Shown piece by piece: positions 16,952 through 25,664 of a stretch of 64,000 nt of DNA. Location of the stretch: NCBI GenBank assembly GCA_963792365.1, contig CAWBVW010000001.1:62001-126000 (forward strand). The letters run 5' to 3'. Source of the DNA: JAOUGY01 sp963792365. GTDB taxonomy: Bacteria > Actinomycetota > Acidimicrobiia > Spongiisociales > ZC4RG35. The translations under genes and the position numbers were made by a program. The notes beneath the pieces are model-generated. The model worked only from the letters and a program-made list of their open reading frames with translations, had not been told where the DNA came from and made no database searches. Position 1 is the stretch's first letter, and each line of letters begins with the position of its first letter.

Positions 16952-18100
16952 GTGGAGGCATGTACGCGGCGTCTCGTCATTCCCATCGTGGTCCTGATGG
17001 CCGTCGGGTGCGGGAGTACCGAGACGGCGGAGCCCGGCCCGACAACCAACGACCTGACGGCCGAAACGTCCCCGACGACAGCGTCGCCTGCGACGACGTC
17101 GACCGTTGAGGTCACCGTCACCGGGTCGATCACTGGGTCGACCACCATCCCGAGTAGCGCCGAGTCCACCACGACAGCCTTGCCACCGGGTCCTCCGCTG
17201 CTGCTCGTGACCGACGACCACGGTGCCCGGGTGCTCGCCGATGGACGGGCGGTAGAGGTGTTCGTCGAGGGGGAGCCGATATCGGTCGCCTTGCCGGATC
17301 TGACAGGCGGAGTGGTGTTCCAACGTGCAGCCGAGGGGTCACCGATCGAAAGGATCCCACGGTCGGGTGATGAATCGGAGGTGCTCGTTTCGGGCAAGGT
17401 GTGGGTCGAGGACGTTGCGCACATCGACGAGCGACCCCAGGTGGTCTATCGCACGCTCATCGAGGACCCGTCGTCAGGATGCGCCGAGGACGACGACGAA
17501 TGCCGGTGGTGGGCGACGACACACCATCTCAACATGTACGACCTCGAAACCGGGATCGAGACCGACCTGGGGATCGTGGCGCACTTCGAAAGCTCCTGGA
17601 TCAACTTCGACCTGGCACAGGAGCGGATGGTGGTGCTGACTGCCACCTACGGCGAACCCGACGCCTGTGGTGCGGTTTGGGACCGCAGCCGGCTCACGGA
17701 CATTGCCGGCTCGGACGCCATGATCGGGGAAACCGGCCCGTTCTTCCGGCGCTGCGACTTCGGACCCGGTGCCGACGGCGTCACCGGCAGCCTGCGAGCG
17801 GGCATCGCCACGGACGAGTCAACCATTGCGTACGTCGAGACGGTCATCGGGGAAGCCGGGTCCGCGACCACGTTCGTCGTGATCGACCCTGTGACCCTCA
17901 GGGAGCTGCGGAGGCTGACGCTCGAGCCGCCGTTCGACCCCGCCTGGATCGACTGGGACGGGTCCTATGCGGTGGTCGGGGACTGGGAAGGGACGGTGCA
18001 GCTGCTGATCGGCCCCGATGACACGGTCACCGACCTGGCAACACTGGCGTCGGATGAGTCGAGGTTCATCCTGTGGAGGGAGAGCGGCGAATTGAGGTGA
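16952..18100 (+). CDS. Lipoprotein of unknown function
   Basis: The 382-residue product has a lipoprotein signal (LVIPIVVLMAVGC, lipobox AVGC), a Thr/Ser-rich linker to about residue 80, and a folded domain of short beta-repeat-like segments (LLLVTDDHGARVLADG, VYRTLIEDPSSGC, HLNMYDLETGIETDLG, TFVVIDPVTLREL). These look like irregular beta-propeller blades. Four Cys in the middle region could form disulfides. GTG 16952 has AGAGG just upstream. It probably faces outward on the membrane. Confidence 0.78.
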   Translation: MEACTRRLVIPIVVLMAVGCGSTETAEPGPTTNDLTAETSPTTASPATTSTVEVTVTGSITGSTTIPSSAESTTTALPPGPPLLLVTDDHGARVLADGRAVEVFVEGEPISVALPDLTGGVVFQRAAEGSPIERIPRSGDESEVLVSGKVWVEDVAHIDERPQVVYRTLIEDPSSGCAEDDDECRWWATTHHLNMYDLETGIETDLGIVAHFESSWINFDLAQERMVVLTATYGEPDACGAVWDRSRLTDIAGSDAMIGETGPFFRRCDFGPGADGVTGSLRAGIATDESTIAYVETVIGEAGSATTFVVIDPVTLRELRRLTLEPPFDPAWIDWDGSYAVVGDWEGTVQLLIGPDDTVTDLATLASDESRFILWRESGELR

Positions 18101-18105
18101 GGACG

Positions 18106-18309
18106 ATGCGTGGAGGGCGGAGGATCGCAGTCGTTCGTGACGGCCGTGCTGGAAGGTTGCCTCGCAGTTGGCATGTCGTTCGGACTCGTCGACCGTCTCA
18201 CCCGCTCGCCCCCGAGATCGAACATCTCGGAGTGTGCGTGCTCGGTGTCGCGCTCAGCTTCGGGTTGGGTGCGGTGGTGCGGATCCCGGGTGTCGGGAAG
18301 ATGAGCTGA
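18106..18309 (+). CDS. Possible small protein coupled to the radical SAM gene
   Basis: A 67-residue ORF starts 5 bases after the lipoprotein stop with AGGTGAGG just upstream. It ends in TGATG, sharing one base with the ATG of the radical SAM gene. The first half is Arg-rich; the second half has one hydrophobic stretch (LGVCVLGVALSFGLGAVV). The tight spacing favours a real gene, the composition does not. No family is recognised. Confidence 0.3.
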   Translation: MRGGRRIAVVRDGRAGRLPRSWHVVRTRRPSHPLAPEIEHLGVCVLGVALSFGLGAVVRIPGVGKMS

Positions 18310-19637
18310 TGACTCTCAGGTCGACCGCAACCTCGATACGAGGCGGCATCTCCGATGATCGGGCCCATTCCCCGCTTCACCGCGAAGCTCATGCGCTGCA
18401 GCTCTTCGGGGTCTCCTTTGTCAAGCCCGACCCGACTCCTCGCCCGGACCAGGTGATGGACTGGTTCGATGCGCCGCCCGGGCTCTACCTGCATGTCCCG
18501 TTCTGCCGCACCCTGTGTCCGTTCTGTCCGTACAACAAGGTGCCCTATCGCGACGACCTGGCCGCCGCATACATGCGCCGGCTGGAACGAGAGGTCGATG
18601 CCTATCGAGCGGCGTCCGGCGGTCCCTTCCCGTCTCTCTATGTCGGAGGAGGTACGCCCACACTGTGCCTCGACAGTCTCGCCGAGATCCTTCCACGCCT
18701 CGTGGTGACAGGAGAACGCGCGATCGAAGTCCTTCCGACCCACATGAGCGGTGACTGGCCGGACCGGATCGCCGACGCCGGGTTCGATTTCGTCAGCCTC
18801 GGCGTCCAGTCCTTCGACCGCAGAGTGCTTCGCAGGCTGCGGCGTCCGACGTCCCCGGAGACCAATCGCCGGGCGATCGAAGTGGCAATCGGAAGGTTCT
18901 CGTGCGTGGACGTCGATCTGATCTTCGATGCCGGTTACGACAGTCCGGTGTCGTTGCTCGGCGACGTGCGGACCTGCTTCGAGTACGGCGTCGACCAGGT
19001 GTCCACCTACCCCCTGATGCGCTTCGGGTACACGCCAATCGGGAAGGGCCGGCACGATCGGCGCAAGGAGCACGTGCTGCTCGGCCAGGCGTCCGAGCTG
19101 GCCCACGCCTGGGGTTACGAGCGACGATCCGTGTGGACCTTCAATCGAGTCGGCTCTCCTTCGTACACTTCGATCACCCGGCCCTTCTTCCTCGGGCTCG
19201 GCGCCGGTGCGGCCAGCTACACGGGATCGGCGTTCCTCGTCGATCACTTCGGTGTGGATCTGTACATGCAGGCCATCGATGAGGGGCGTCTACCGATCGC
19301 CCGCCTCGCTCGCCTGCCGAAAGTCGCCGCTGCCGCCTATCGAACCTTCTGGCAGGCATACACAGGCCGGATCCCACTCGATTCCGGCGATCCTCTGCTC
19401 GAGCATCCGCTCGCGCGGGCGGCATCACAGCTGGCGCGTGGATGCGGGTGGATGCGACGTACTGATGATGAACTTGTCCTCACCGGGTCGGGGTACGACA
19501 GGTACCACGACCTCGAGCGCTGGGTGACCTACCACTTCATCGAGCCGTTGTGGGAAGAGATGATGAGGGAGCATGACCGGGACGCACGAGCCATCGAGTT
19601 CCCGGGACCGGCGTCGTACTCGATCACGCAGCCTTGA
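18309..19637 (+). CDS. HemW/HemN-like radical SAM protein
   Basis: The 442-residue product has the radical SAM cluster motif CRTLCPFC (Cys66, 70, 73) followed by PYNKVPYR. It has a GGGTPT SAM-binding segment near 113 and SLGVQSFD, all typical of the HemN/HemW group. The C-terminal part has the winged region ending in LTGSGYDRYHDLERWVTYHF. HemW proteins bind heme and assist its insertion, and HemN oxidises coproporphyrinogen III. The N-terminal 45 residues are longer than usual, and no heme genes lie nearby, so its precise role is open. It converges with the OB-fold gene, overlapping by 14 bases. Confidence 0.85.
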   Translation: MTLRSTATSIRGGISDDRAHSPLHREAHALQLFGVSFVKPDPTPRPDQVMDWFDAPPGLYLHVPFCRTLCPFCPYNKVPYRDDLAAAYMRRLEREVDAYRAASGGPFPSLYVGGGTPTLCLDSLAEILPRLVVTGERAIEVLPTHMSGDWPDRIADAGFDFVSLGVQSFDRRVLRRLRRPTSPETNRRAIEVAIGRFSCVDVDLIFDAGYDSPVSLLGDVRTCFEYGVDQVSTYPLMRFGYTPIGKGRHDRRKEHVLLGQASELAHAWGYERRSVWTFNRVGSPSYTSITRPFFLGLGAGAASYTGSAFLVDHFGVDLYMQAIDEGRLPIARLARLPKVAAAAYRTFWQAYTGRIPLDSGDPLLEHPLARAASQLARGCGWMRRTDDELVLTGSGYDRYHDLERWVTYHFIEPLWEEMMREHDRDARAIEFPGPASYSITQP

Positions 19638-19971
19638 AGATGAACCCCCAGTAGTCGTCGTAGGCCTCGCGACGCACCACCCCGACCCGTCCCTCGACCT
19701 CCATCCCGAGCACGGGCTCCTCGATCTCCAACTGCCCGACCACTCGCACCCCTTCTGCGAGCTCGACCACACCAAGTCCGAGCCGCGCCACCGCGTATTG
19801 AGCTGGCAGGTTGTGGACGTGGGTGAAGGTGACCAAGGTCCCAGATGTGGGCAGCGGCTCGGGGTCGAACTCGAAGAACTCGAGGTTGCCGCACGACTTG
19901 CAGCGCATCCGGAACGGATAGTGAAGAGTCCCACATGCCCGGCAACGATATCCGAGGATCCGACGTTGCAT
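19624..19971 (-). CDS. DUF35 Zn-ribbon/OB-fold protein
   Basis: A 115-residue protein with a rubredoxin-like zinc ribbon (CRACG near residue 10, CKSCG near 25) and a C-terminal OB-fold (TLVTFTHVHNLPAQYAVARL, VVGQLEIEEPVLGMEVEG). DUF35 proteins pair with thiolase-like enzymes, where the OB-fold feeds CoA substrate to the active site. Here the partner is the gene directly upstream (start to stop 2 bases apart). This is the last gene of the ten-gene operon. Confidence 0.88.
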   Translation of the reverse strand: MQRRILGYRCRACGTLHYPFRMRCKSCGNLEFFEFDPEPLPTSGTLVTFTHVHNLPAQYAVARLGLGVVELAEGVRVVGQLEIEEPVLGMEVEGRVGVVRREAYDDYWGFIFKAA

Positions 19972-19973
19972 GA

Positions 19974-21149
19974 TCAGCCCTCCCTCTCGAACGTGAGGCA
20001 CACGACGTTGTTGCCGAATCCGCCGAAGTTGCACGTGAACCCGATCGAGGCGTCCACGACCTGGCGAGCACCTGCCTCGTGGCGGAGCTGGGTCACGATC
20101 TCATGGGCCTGAGCAATACCGGTGGCTCCGACCGGGTGGCCCCTGCCCTTCAATCCACCCGACACGTTGATGGGTATCGAGCCGCCGAGGGCAGTCTCGC
20201 CTTTCTCGAGCGCAAGGTGGCCCTCACCCTTGGCGAAGAACCCGACCTCTTCGCTCTGGGCGATCTCGAGAATGGTGAAGGCATCGTGGAGCTCGGCGAC
20301 GTGTACGTCCGAAGGTGAGGAGCCTGCCATCTCGAGGGAGCGTCGTGCGGCGATCCGCACCGCGGTGAGTTCCGTCGGATCGGGCCGCTCGGCGACCACG
20401 TGGGTGTCGGTGCCCTGTCCGACTCCGGCGAGACGGACCCGGGGCCGGCCGATCCGGTCCATCATCGCCTCGCTCACGAGCAGCAGGCATGCTCCCCCAT
20501 CCGACACCGGGCAGCAGTCGAAGAACCTCAGCGGCTCCGCCACATATGGGTTGTTCGTCATCGCCTCCGGCGAATCGAGAACTCCCTCCAACGTGATGGG
20601 CTGCTGGAGGTGGGCGAACTGGTTCGCCAGCGCCTGGTTCTGGTTCTTCACCGCCACCATGGCGAGATGACGCTCGGTCACCCCATGCTTCTCCATGTAG
20701 AGGCGGGTGAACATGGCGGCGTGGGCGGGCAGTGTGACGCCATAGATGTACTCGGCGAGCGGGTGGGTGAGGGTCGCAACGAAGTCGGTGGCCTCGAGAT
20801 TGTTGACCTCCCGCATGCGCTCCGCCCCGGTCACGAGCACGCTGTCGTACATGCCCGACGCGATCCCGAGGAAACCCTGCTTGATGGCAGACGCCCCCGA
20901 GGCCGGACCGTTCTCGATCGTCTCGGCTCCGGCCGGAGTCAGCGAGAGCGAATCGACCACCGCAGACGCCAGCCCGGTCTGATGGGCGAGCCTGCTGCCG
21001 CCCATGTTGGCAACATACACCTGGTCGACCTCGGTCACTCCTGCGTCCTTCATCGCCGCCATCGCCGGATAGGCGGCGATCTCGGCCAGCGGGTATTCCA
21101 GCCGGCCGAAGCTGGTGATGCCGATACCGGCAACGTAGACCTCACGCAT
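19974..21149 (-). CDS. Thiolase-like protein (SCP2 type) lacking the nucleophilic Cys
   Basis: A 391-residue thiolase-fold protein. The catalytic His motifs are present (ELHDAF, His288; GRGHPVGATG, His338), and so is a C-terminal CNFGGFG (Cys373). At the place of the acyl-accepting Cys, usually in a CASG- or CSSG-like turn, it reads IENGPASGAS, so Cys is replaced by Pro82. A normal Claisen condensation through an acyl-enzyme is therefore unlikely. Paired with the DUF35 protein downstream, it may bind CoA thioesters, hydrolyse or decarboxylate them, or act as a scaffold. The start overlaps the stop of the upstream gene by 8 bases. Confidence 0.85.
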   Translation of the reverse strand: MREVYVAGIGITSFGRLEYPLAEIAAYPAMAAMKDAGVTEVDQVYVANMGGSRLAHQTGLASAVVDSLSLTPAGAETIENGPASGASAIKQGFLGIASGMYDSVLVTGAERMREVNNLEATDFVATLTHPLAEYIYGVTLPAHAAMFTRLYMEKHGVTERHLAMVAVKNQNQALANQFAHLQQPITLEGVLDSPEAMTNNPYVAEPLRFFDCCPVSDGGACLLLVSEAMMDRIGRPRVRLAGVGQGTDTHVVAERPDPTELTAVRIAARRSLEMAGSSPSDVHVAELHDAFTILEIAQSEEVGFFAKGEGHLALEKGETALGGSIPINVSGGLKGRGHPVGATGIAQAHEIVTQLRHEAGARQVVDASIGFTCNFGGFGNNVVCLTFEREG

Positions 21150-21900
21150 GCTGCGCCTCCCGTTCCATGAGTCGCCGTTGTGCGATCAACGCCGTGCCGG
21201 TGCCGTCGTAGTCGGCGCGGGTGGCCGCCAGCAGATCCGCCGGTGGACGTGGGGGATCCGACGGTGGCAGGATCCCGGCCATCGCCGTTGCGAGCAGGTC
21301 TTCAGGCACCGGACGACGACCGACGACGAGTTGGGCGCGTGCACGGTCGAAAAGGGACCTCGTGAGCGCGTACGACGGCACGCCCCCGAGCTCGTGCGGG
21401 GTCTCGAACCGCTGGTCCAGCTGATACTCGATCATCCAGCGCCGGAACCCGATCGGCGACTCGGCCACGATGAGCACTTCGTCGTGGCCGAGTATGTCGA
21501 TGTGGTACTCCATCTTCGCTGCGAAGGAGTGGGCGCCGATGCGGAGGCCCCGCCGGAGGGCGAGAGTGTGCAGCGACATCCCCACCCCGGGCCGCACCTG
21601 CCTTCCGTTGACGATGGCCGCCAGCTCTCCTTCGATCTGGGCCACGAGGACATACTCGTCCTGAGCCCTGTGACGGAAGTAGGCGAGCAACTCGGCGTAG
21701 ACACGAGCCGCCACGATGTCGTAGAAGTCCCTTTCCACTGCGAGTAAGGGCTCGACGTGTTCGAGCAGGGTCGGGACATCGTCGCGGCCGACCTGCCGGA
21801 TGACCATTGGCTCGCCACTGGCCAGCGTGACCCACTTCGCCGGATAGGGCGGCATCGGTGAGTCCACAGGCCGCAGAACCTGCTCCAGATCGACAGCCAT
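21142..21900 (-). CDS. Unrecognised protein of the heterocycle operon (GNAT-like?)
   Basis: A 252-residue soluble protein that I do not recognise. The middle (VIRQVGRDDVPTLLEHVEPL, EYVLVAQIEGELAAIVNGRQ, GMSLHTLALRRGLRIGAHSF, YHIDILGHDEVLIVAESP) has the strand/helix rhythm of an acetyltransferase, but no clear acetyl-CoA loop is present. The gene sits between the molybdenum hydroxylase and the thiolase-like gene, 18 bases after the former and overlapping the latter by 8, so it is surely co-translated. AGGAGG lies just before its ATG. A role in processing the acyl product of the pathway is possible. Confidence 0.75.
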   Translation of the reverse strand: MAVDLEQVLRPVDSPMPPYPAKWVTLASGEPMVIRQVGRDDVPTLLEHVEPLLAVERDFYDIVAARVYAELLAYFRHRAQDEYVLVAQIEGELAAIVNGRQVRPGVGMSLHTLALRRGLRIGAHSFAAKMEYHIDILGHDEVLIVAESPIGFRRWMIEYQLDQRFETPHELGGVPSYALTRSLFDRARAQLVVGRRPVPEDLLATAMAGILPPSDPPRPPADLLAATRADYDGTGTALIAQRRLMEREAQHA

Positions 21901-21918
21901 TCGAGACCTCCTTCGTCG

Positions 21919-24258
21919 TCAGGCGGATTCGAGCAACACCATCGCCACCTTCTCTGCCGTGATGGGCATCGAGGTGATCCGCACTCCCGTGGCATCTGCC
22001 ACGGCGTTGGCGATCATCGGCGCCGCCGGGATCATGGTGTGCTCCCCCATACCCCGCGCCCCGAACGGACCGTCCGGTTGGGGCACTTCCACGATGATCG
22101 GGATCACGAGATCAGGCGTGTCGAGGGCGGTGGGGATCTTGTAGTCCGTGAAGTTGGGATTGAGCAGCCGTCCGGATTCGTCGTACCGCATGTCCTCGTA
22201 GAGGACCGTTGCGAGACCCTGCAACATCCCGCCGATGATCTGGCCCTCGACCATCGCAGGATTGATCGCCTTGCCGACGTCGACGCCGAGGGCTGCCCGG
22301 CGCACCTTCATCTTGCCGGTTTCGACGTCCACCTCCAGCACGACGCCGGCCGCGCCGACGGTGTAGTGGACGTTTGGATGCCCTCCCTGGCTGGTCTCCG
22401 GATCGCTCCGAGCGGAGGCGAAGTCCGGCATGAACGAGCCCGAGCCGACGATGGGTCCACCCCGCCAGGTTCCGTCCTCCATCTCGAGGCCGGCCACCAC
22501 GAAGTCGCGAAGTGGCAACTCGAAGTTCCGATCGGTCTCGCACTTGACCTTCTCGTCTTCGAGATAGAGCGTCCCCTCCTCGTAGCCGCGGGCGGCGTGC
22601 ACCACGTCGTAGATGCGTTCGCGCGCCTCGACGGCGGCCGCGTGGACCGCATTCCCGCAGCTCCATGTGATGTGCGACGCGACCGTTTGCCACTCGTACG
22701 GATTCCGATCTGTGTCGGGTGTCTCCACCCGGATCTTCGACGGTGGCACCGAGAGCACCTCACCCGCGATCTGGGCCATGGCAGTCAGAAAGCCCTGACC
22801 GATCTCCATCCCCGACACGGTGATGTTGATGCTGCCGTCCTCGTTGAACTTGAGGAACGACGCCGACGAGGCGTTGGGGGGCATCGCCGGGGCTTTCCAG
22901 AACAGCGCGAACCCCTTGCCGATCCTCGTGCGTGGGTCGGGACCGGTCTCGACGACCCCCCAGTCGATGGCGGTCGCAACACGGTCGATCGCCTCGCGCA
23001 GCCCCGACGGGTTCATGGCTGCGCCGTAGGGAAGCGTGTCTCCCTCGGCAATGGCATTGATGCGTCGGAACTCCACCGGATCGATCCCCAGTTCCTCGGC
23101 CAGTCTGGTCATGTGGGATTCCAGCCCGAAATGGAACTCCGAATACCCGAATCCGCGGTAGGGCCCACCGGGCGGGAGATTGGTGTAGACACAGATGGAA
23201 TCGATGCTCACGTTGGGGATCCGGTACGGGCCGGTCGCCGAGAGGCCGGCGGCATTCACCACGTTGGCCCCGTACTCGACGTACGCCCCGGCATCCCAGT
23301 GGAGCTCGTGCTCCAGCGCCGTGATGGTCCCGTCTCGCCGGGCGCCCACCTTGATCCTGGCAACCAACCCCTGCCGCTGGTAGGTGTTGTAGAACTCCTG
23401 TTCGCGGGTCCAGCGCAGCTTCACTGGGTGCCCCCTGACCAGCGTGGCGAGGGCGGCCCCGATGATCTCCATCGTCACGCCCGCCTTGCCGCCGAAACCA
23501 CCGCCCACGTACGGGGTGATGACTCTGATGTCGTGGTGGCTCAGCCCCAGCGGAGCCAGGGTCTGGGCGAAGAGATCGCGTTGGATGTAGGGCGATTGCG
23601 AGGCGGTCCACACGGTGAGCCGGCCTGCATGGTCCTGTTTCGCCACCACGACGTGGGGTTCGATGGCACAGTGGGCGTACCTCGGCACCCGGTAGTAGTC
23701 CTCCAGCACCACGTCGGCGGCGCCGAAGCCGGCGTCCACGTCGCCTTTGAGCGTCTTTCGCCAATGGGCGACGTTCGTGCCTCCGTGGGGATAGAACCAC
23801 GGAACGTGTGGGTAGTCGGCCAGGCCCGGATGGAGGAGCGGGGCGTCGGTCGACAGCGCATCGTCGGCATCGAACACTGGCTCCAGCGCCTCGTAGCGAA
23901 CGTCGATGCTCCGTGCCGCCCGCTTGGCAACGACGGGGTCGCGGGCCACGACGGCGGCCACCTGCTCTCCCACGAATCTGACCCGATCCTGGGCCAAGAC
24001 GTACCGATCCTTCATGTAGAGGCCGAAGGTGAACGGGAAATCGCGTCCGGTGGCAACGGCGACGACTCCTGGCATCGACTCCGCCGCGGTGGTGTCGATG
24101 GACACGATCGTGGCGTGCGCCAGTGGGCTCTCGAGGACGTACGCATGCAGCAGGTCGGGCCCGAACTCGAGATCGTCGACGAACTCGGCGGCGCCGCTCA
24201 CCTTGTCGGCGCCGTCGATGCGTGGCTCCCGGGCGCCCACGTGCTGGAAGTCGGTCAC
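21919..24258 (-). CDS. Xanthine dehydrogenase family, molybdopterin-binding large subunit
   Basis: A 779-residue Mo-hydroxylase large subunit. Typical segments are GAREPRIDGADKVSGAAEF at the start, PYVGGGFGGKAGV near 255, the substrate-loop GGPYRGFGYSE, AMNPSG, and the catalytic Glu in GARGMGEHTMIP near the C-terminus. It hydroxylates a carbon next to nitrogen in heterocycles, using water. The GTG start at 24258 overlaps the stop of the Fe-S subunit (GTGA) and has GAGGAG just upstream. In this operon uracil-, thymine- or hydroxypyrimidine-like compounds are attractive substrates, since the ring-opening hydrolase upstream belongs to the barbiturase family. Confidence 0.93.
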   Translation of the reverse strand: MTDFQHVGAREPRIDGADKVSGAAEFVDDLEFGPDLLHAYVLESPLAHATIVSIDTTAAESMPGVVAVATGRDFPFTFGLYMKDRYVLAQDRVRFVGEQVAAVVARDPVVAKRAARSIDVRYEALEPVFDADDALSTDAPLLHPGLADYPHVPWFYPHGGTNVAHWRKTLKGDVDAGFGAADVVLEDYYRVPRYAHCAIEPHVVVAKQDHAGRLTVWTASQSPYIQRDLFAQTLAPLGLSHHDIRVITPYVGGGFGGKAGVTMEIIGAALATLVRGHPVKLRWTREQEFYNTYQRQGLVARIKVGARRDGTITALEHELHWDAGAYVEYGANVVNAAGLSATGPYRIPNVSIDSICVYTNLPPGGPYRGFGYSEFHFGLESHMTRLAEELGIDPVEFRRINAIAEGDTLPYGAAMNPSGLREAIDRVATAIDWGVVETGPDPRTRIGKGFALFWKAPAMPPNASSASFLKFNEDGSINITVSGMEIGQGFLTAMAQIAGEVLSVPPSKIRVETPDTDRNPYEWQTVASHITWSCGNAVHAAAVEARERIYDVVHAARGYEEGTLYLEDEKVKCETDRNFELPLRDFVVAGLEMEDGTWRGGPIVGSGSFMPDFASARSDPETSQGGHPNVHYTVGAAGVVLEVDVETGKMKVRRAALGVDVGKAINPAMVEGQIIGGMLQGLATVLYEDMRYDESGRLLNPNFTDYKIPTALDTPDLVIPIIVEVPQPDGPFGARGMGEHTMIPAAPMIANAVADATGVRITSMPITAEKVAMVLLESA

Positions 24259-24728
24259 GATGCGTCTCCTCTCGGGGTGGCCGCGGCGACCACCGCCTCG
24301 ACGATCGGCTCGTAGCCGGTGCAGCGGCACAGATTCCCCGAGATCGCCTCTCGAACCTGGTGAGCGGTGGGGACACTCGTGTGGGAGAGCAGCTCTGTCA
24401 CCGCAACGACGATCCCCGGTGCGCAGAAGCCACACTGGAACGAGCTGCGCTCGATGAGCATCTGCTGAACGGTGGTGAGTCCCTCGTGCTCGATACCCTC
24501 GACCGATGTGATCTCGTGACCGTCCACCTCGACCGCCAGGATCAGACACGCCCTGACAGACCGGCCATCGAGGAGAACCGTGCACGCTCCGCAGTCCCCC
24601 CGCTCACAGCCGATCTTGGGGCTGGTGACGCTGAGACGGGAGCGCAGCACGTCGAGGAGCACCTCGCGGGGCAGGACCTCCAGCGAGCGTTCCTCCCCAT
24701 TGAGCCTCATCACGATCTCATGCCGCAT
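24255..24728 (-). CDS. Xanthine dehydrogenase family, 2Fe-2S subunit
   Basis: A 157-residue small subunit with both clusters: the plant-type site (Cys41, 46, 49, 61 in GCERGDCGACTV...AC) and the helical site (Cys99, 102, 134, 136 in CGFCAPG and CRCTG). It carries electrons from the Mo cofactor to FAD. It lies 6 bases after the FAD subunit and overlaps the Mo subunit by 4, the usual M-S-L order. Confidence 0.95.
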   Translation of the reverse strand: MRHEIVMRLNGEERSLEVLPREVLLDVLRSRLSVTSPKIGCERGDCGACTVLLDGRSVRACLILAVEVDGHEITSVEGIEHEGLTTVQQMLIERSSFQCGFCAPGIVVAVTELLSHTSVPTAHQVREAISGNLCRCTGYEPIVEAVVAAATPRGDAS

Positions 24729-24734
24729 GGTTCC

Positions 24735-25619
24735 TCAGATCAGGTGGGTTGGGTAGGGCGGCCCCGTCCCCGAAAGCCGGCCTGCCGCGGCGTGCAACCC
24801 GCGCCGGAGCATCACTCGGCACATGTGGGTCCGGTAGGCCGCCGTGGCCCGGATGTCGGTGATCGGAGCAATCTCCTCCGCCACCATCGCCGCCGCCGCT
24901 TCGGTCGCCGCCTCGTCGAGCGCCGAGCCGCTCAACAGCGCTTCGATACGACGCGCTCGAACCGGTCTAGGAGCGACCGCACCGAATGCGACTCGGTAGT
25001 CGAGATCGTCGGTGATGAGAACAGCCAGGTTGGCCTGGGCGAGATCCTCACCTGCATACCGACCGAGCTTCAGAAACGCCGCCCCGTGTGACGTTGCCGG
25101 CAGGCGGAGGGTGATGGCCGTCACGACCTCGGCGTGGCCGAGGCGGGTAGCCCGCGGACCGAGGAACCAGTCCTCGACGGGCACCTGTCGCTCGTGCACC
25201 GGACCCGAGACGTGCACGAGCGCGTCGTACACCATGAGTGCGGGCCCGGCATCGAGGCTCGGGACCGCCGAGCAGAGGTTCCCGACGATCGTGGCGCGGT
25301 TCCGAACGCCCACCGAGGCGACCTGGCCGGCCATCTCGATCAACATGGGTGCCGCCGAGGCGACGCCCGAGGAGTCCATCACCTCGCTGAAGGTGACCAG
25401 GGCACCGATGGTCAACTCGTCTCCGTCGAGGCTGATCTCTCCCAGCCCGGGGATTGCCTTTATGTCCACCAGGACCGCTGGCTCGATCAGGTCGTCACGG
25501 AGCCACGGGACGAGATCGGTTCCGCCGGCGAGGACCCGTGCGCCAGGCTCGGACAGCGCCCGGATCGCCTCTTCGAGCGTTCGCGATCGGACGTAGTCGA
25601 AATCATGGGCAATCGTCAT
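24735..25619 (-). CDS. Xanthine dehydrogenase family, FAD-binding subunit
   Basis: A 294-residue CoxM/CutM-like subunit. FAD-binding signatures are VLAGGTDLVPWLR near residue 30 and NRATIVGNLCSAVPSLD near 105. The end of the family, with APRPVRARRIEALL, is also present. It passes electrons to NAD or another acceptor. ATG 25619 is chosen (MTIAHDFDYVRS). An upstream ATG 21 bases earlier adds seven residues. It is the fifth gene of the operon, 45 bases after the DUF1116 gene. Confidence 0.93.
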   Translation of the reverse strand: MTIAHDFDYVRSRTLEEAIRALSEPGARVLAGGTDLVPWLRDDLIEPAVLVDIKAIPGLGEISLDGDELTIGALVTFSEVMDSSGVASAAPMLIEMAGQVASVGVRNRATIVGNLCSAVPSLDAGPALMVYDALVHVSGPVHERQVPVEDWFLGPRATRLGHAEVVTAITLRLPATSHGAAFLKLGRYAGEDLAQANLAVLITDDLDYRVAFGAVAPRPVRARRIEALLSGSALDEAATEAAAAMVAEEIAPITDIRATAAYRTHMCRVMLRRGLHAAAGRLSGTGPPYPTHLI

Positions 25620-25664
25620 TTGCCCGTCCCATCGCGGCACGGTACGGCGCCCCGTCGGCGACAG

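Noticed and set aside
22039..24315. 758-residue plus-strand ORF opposite the molybdenum subunit
   Set aside because: Composition is typical of the antisense of a GC-rich gene (His, Arg, Asp-rich), with no motif, while the minus strand is a complete Mo hydroxylase subunit.
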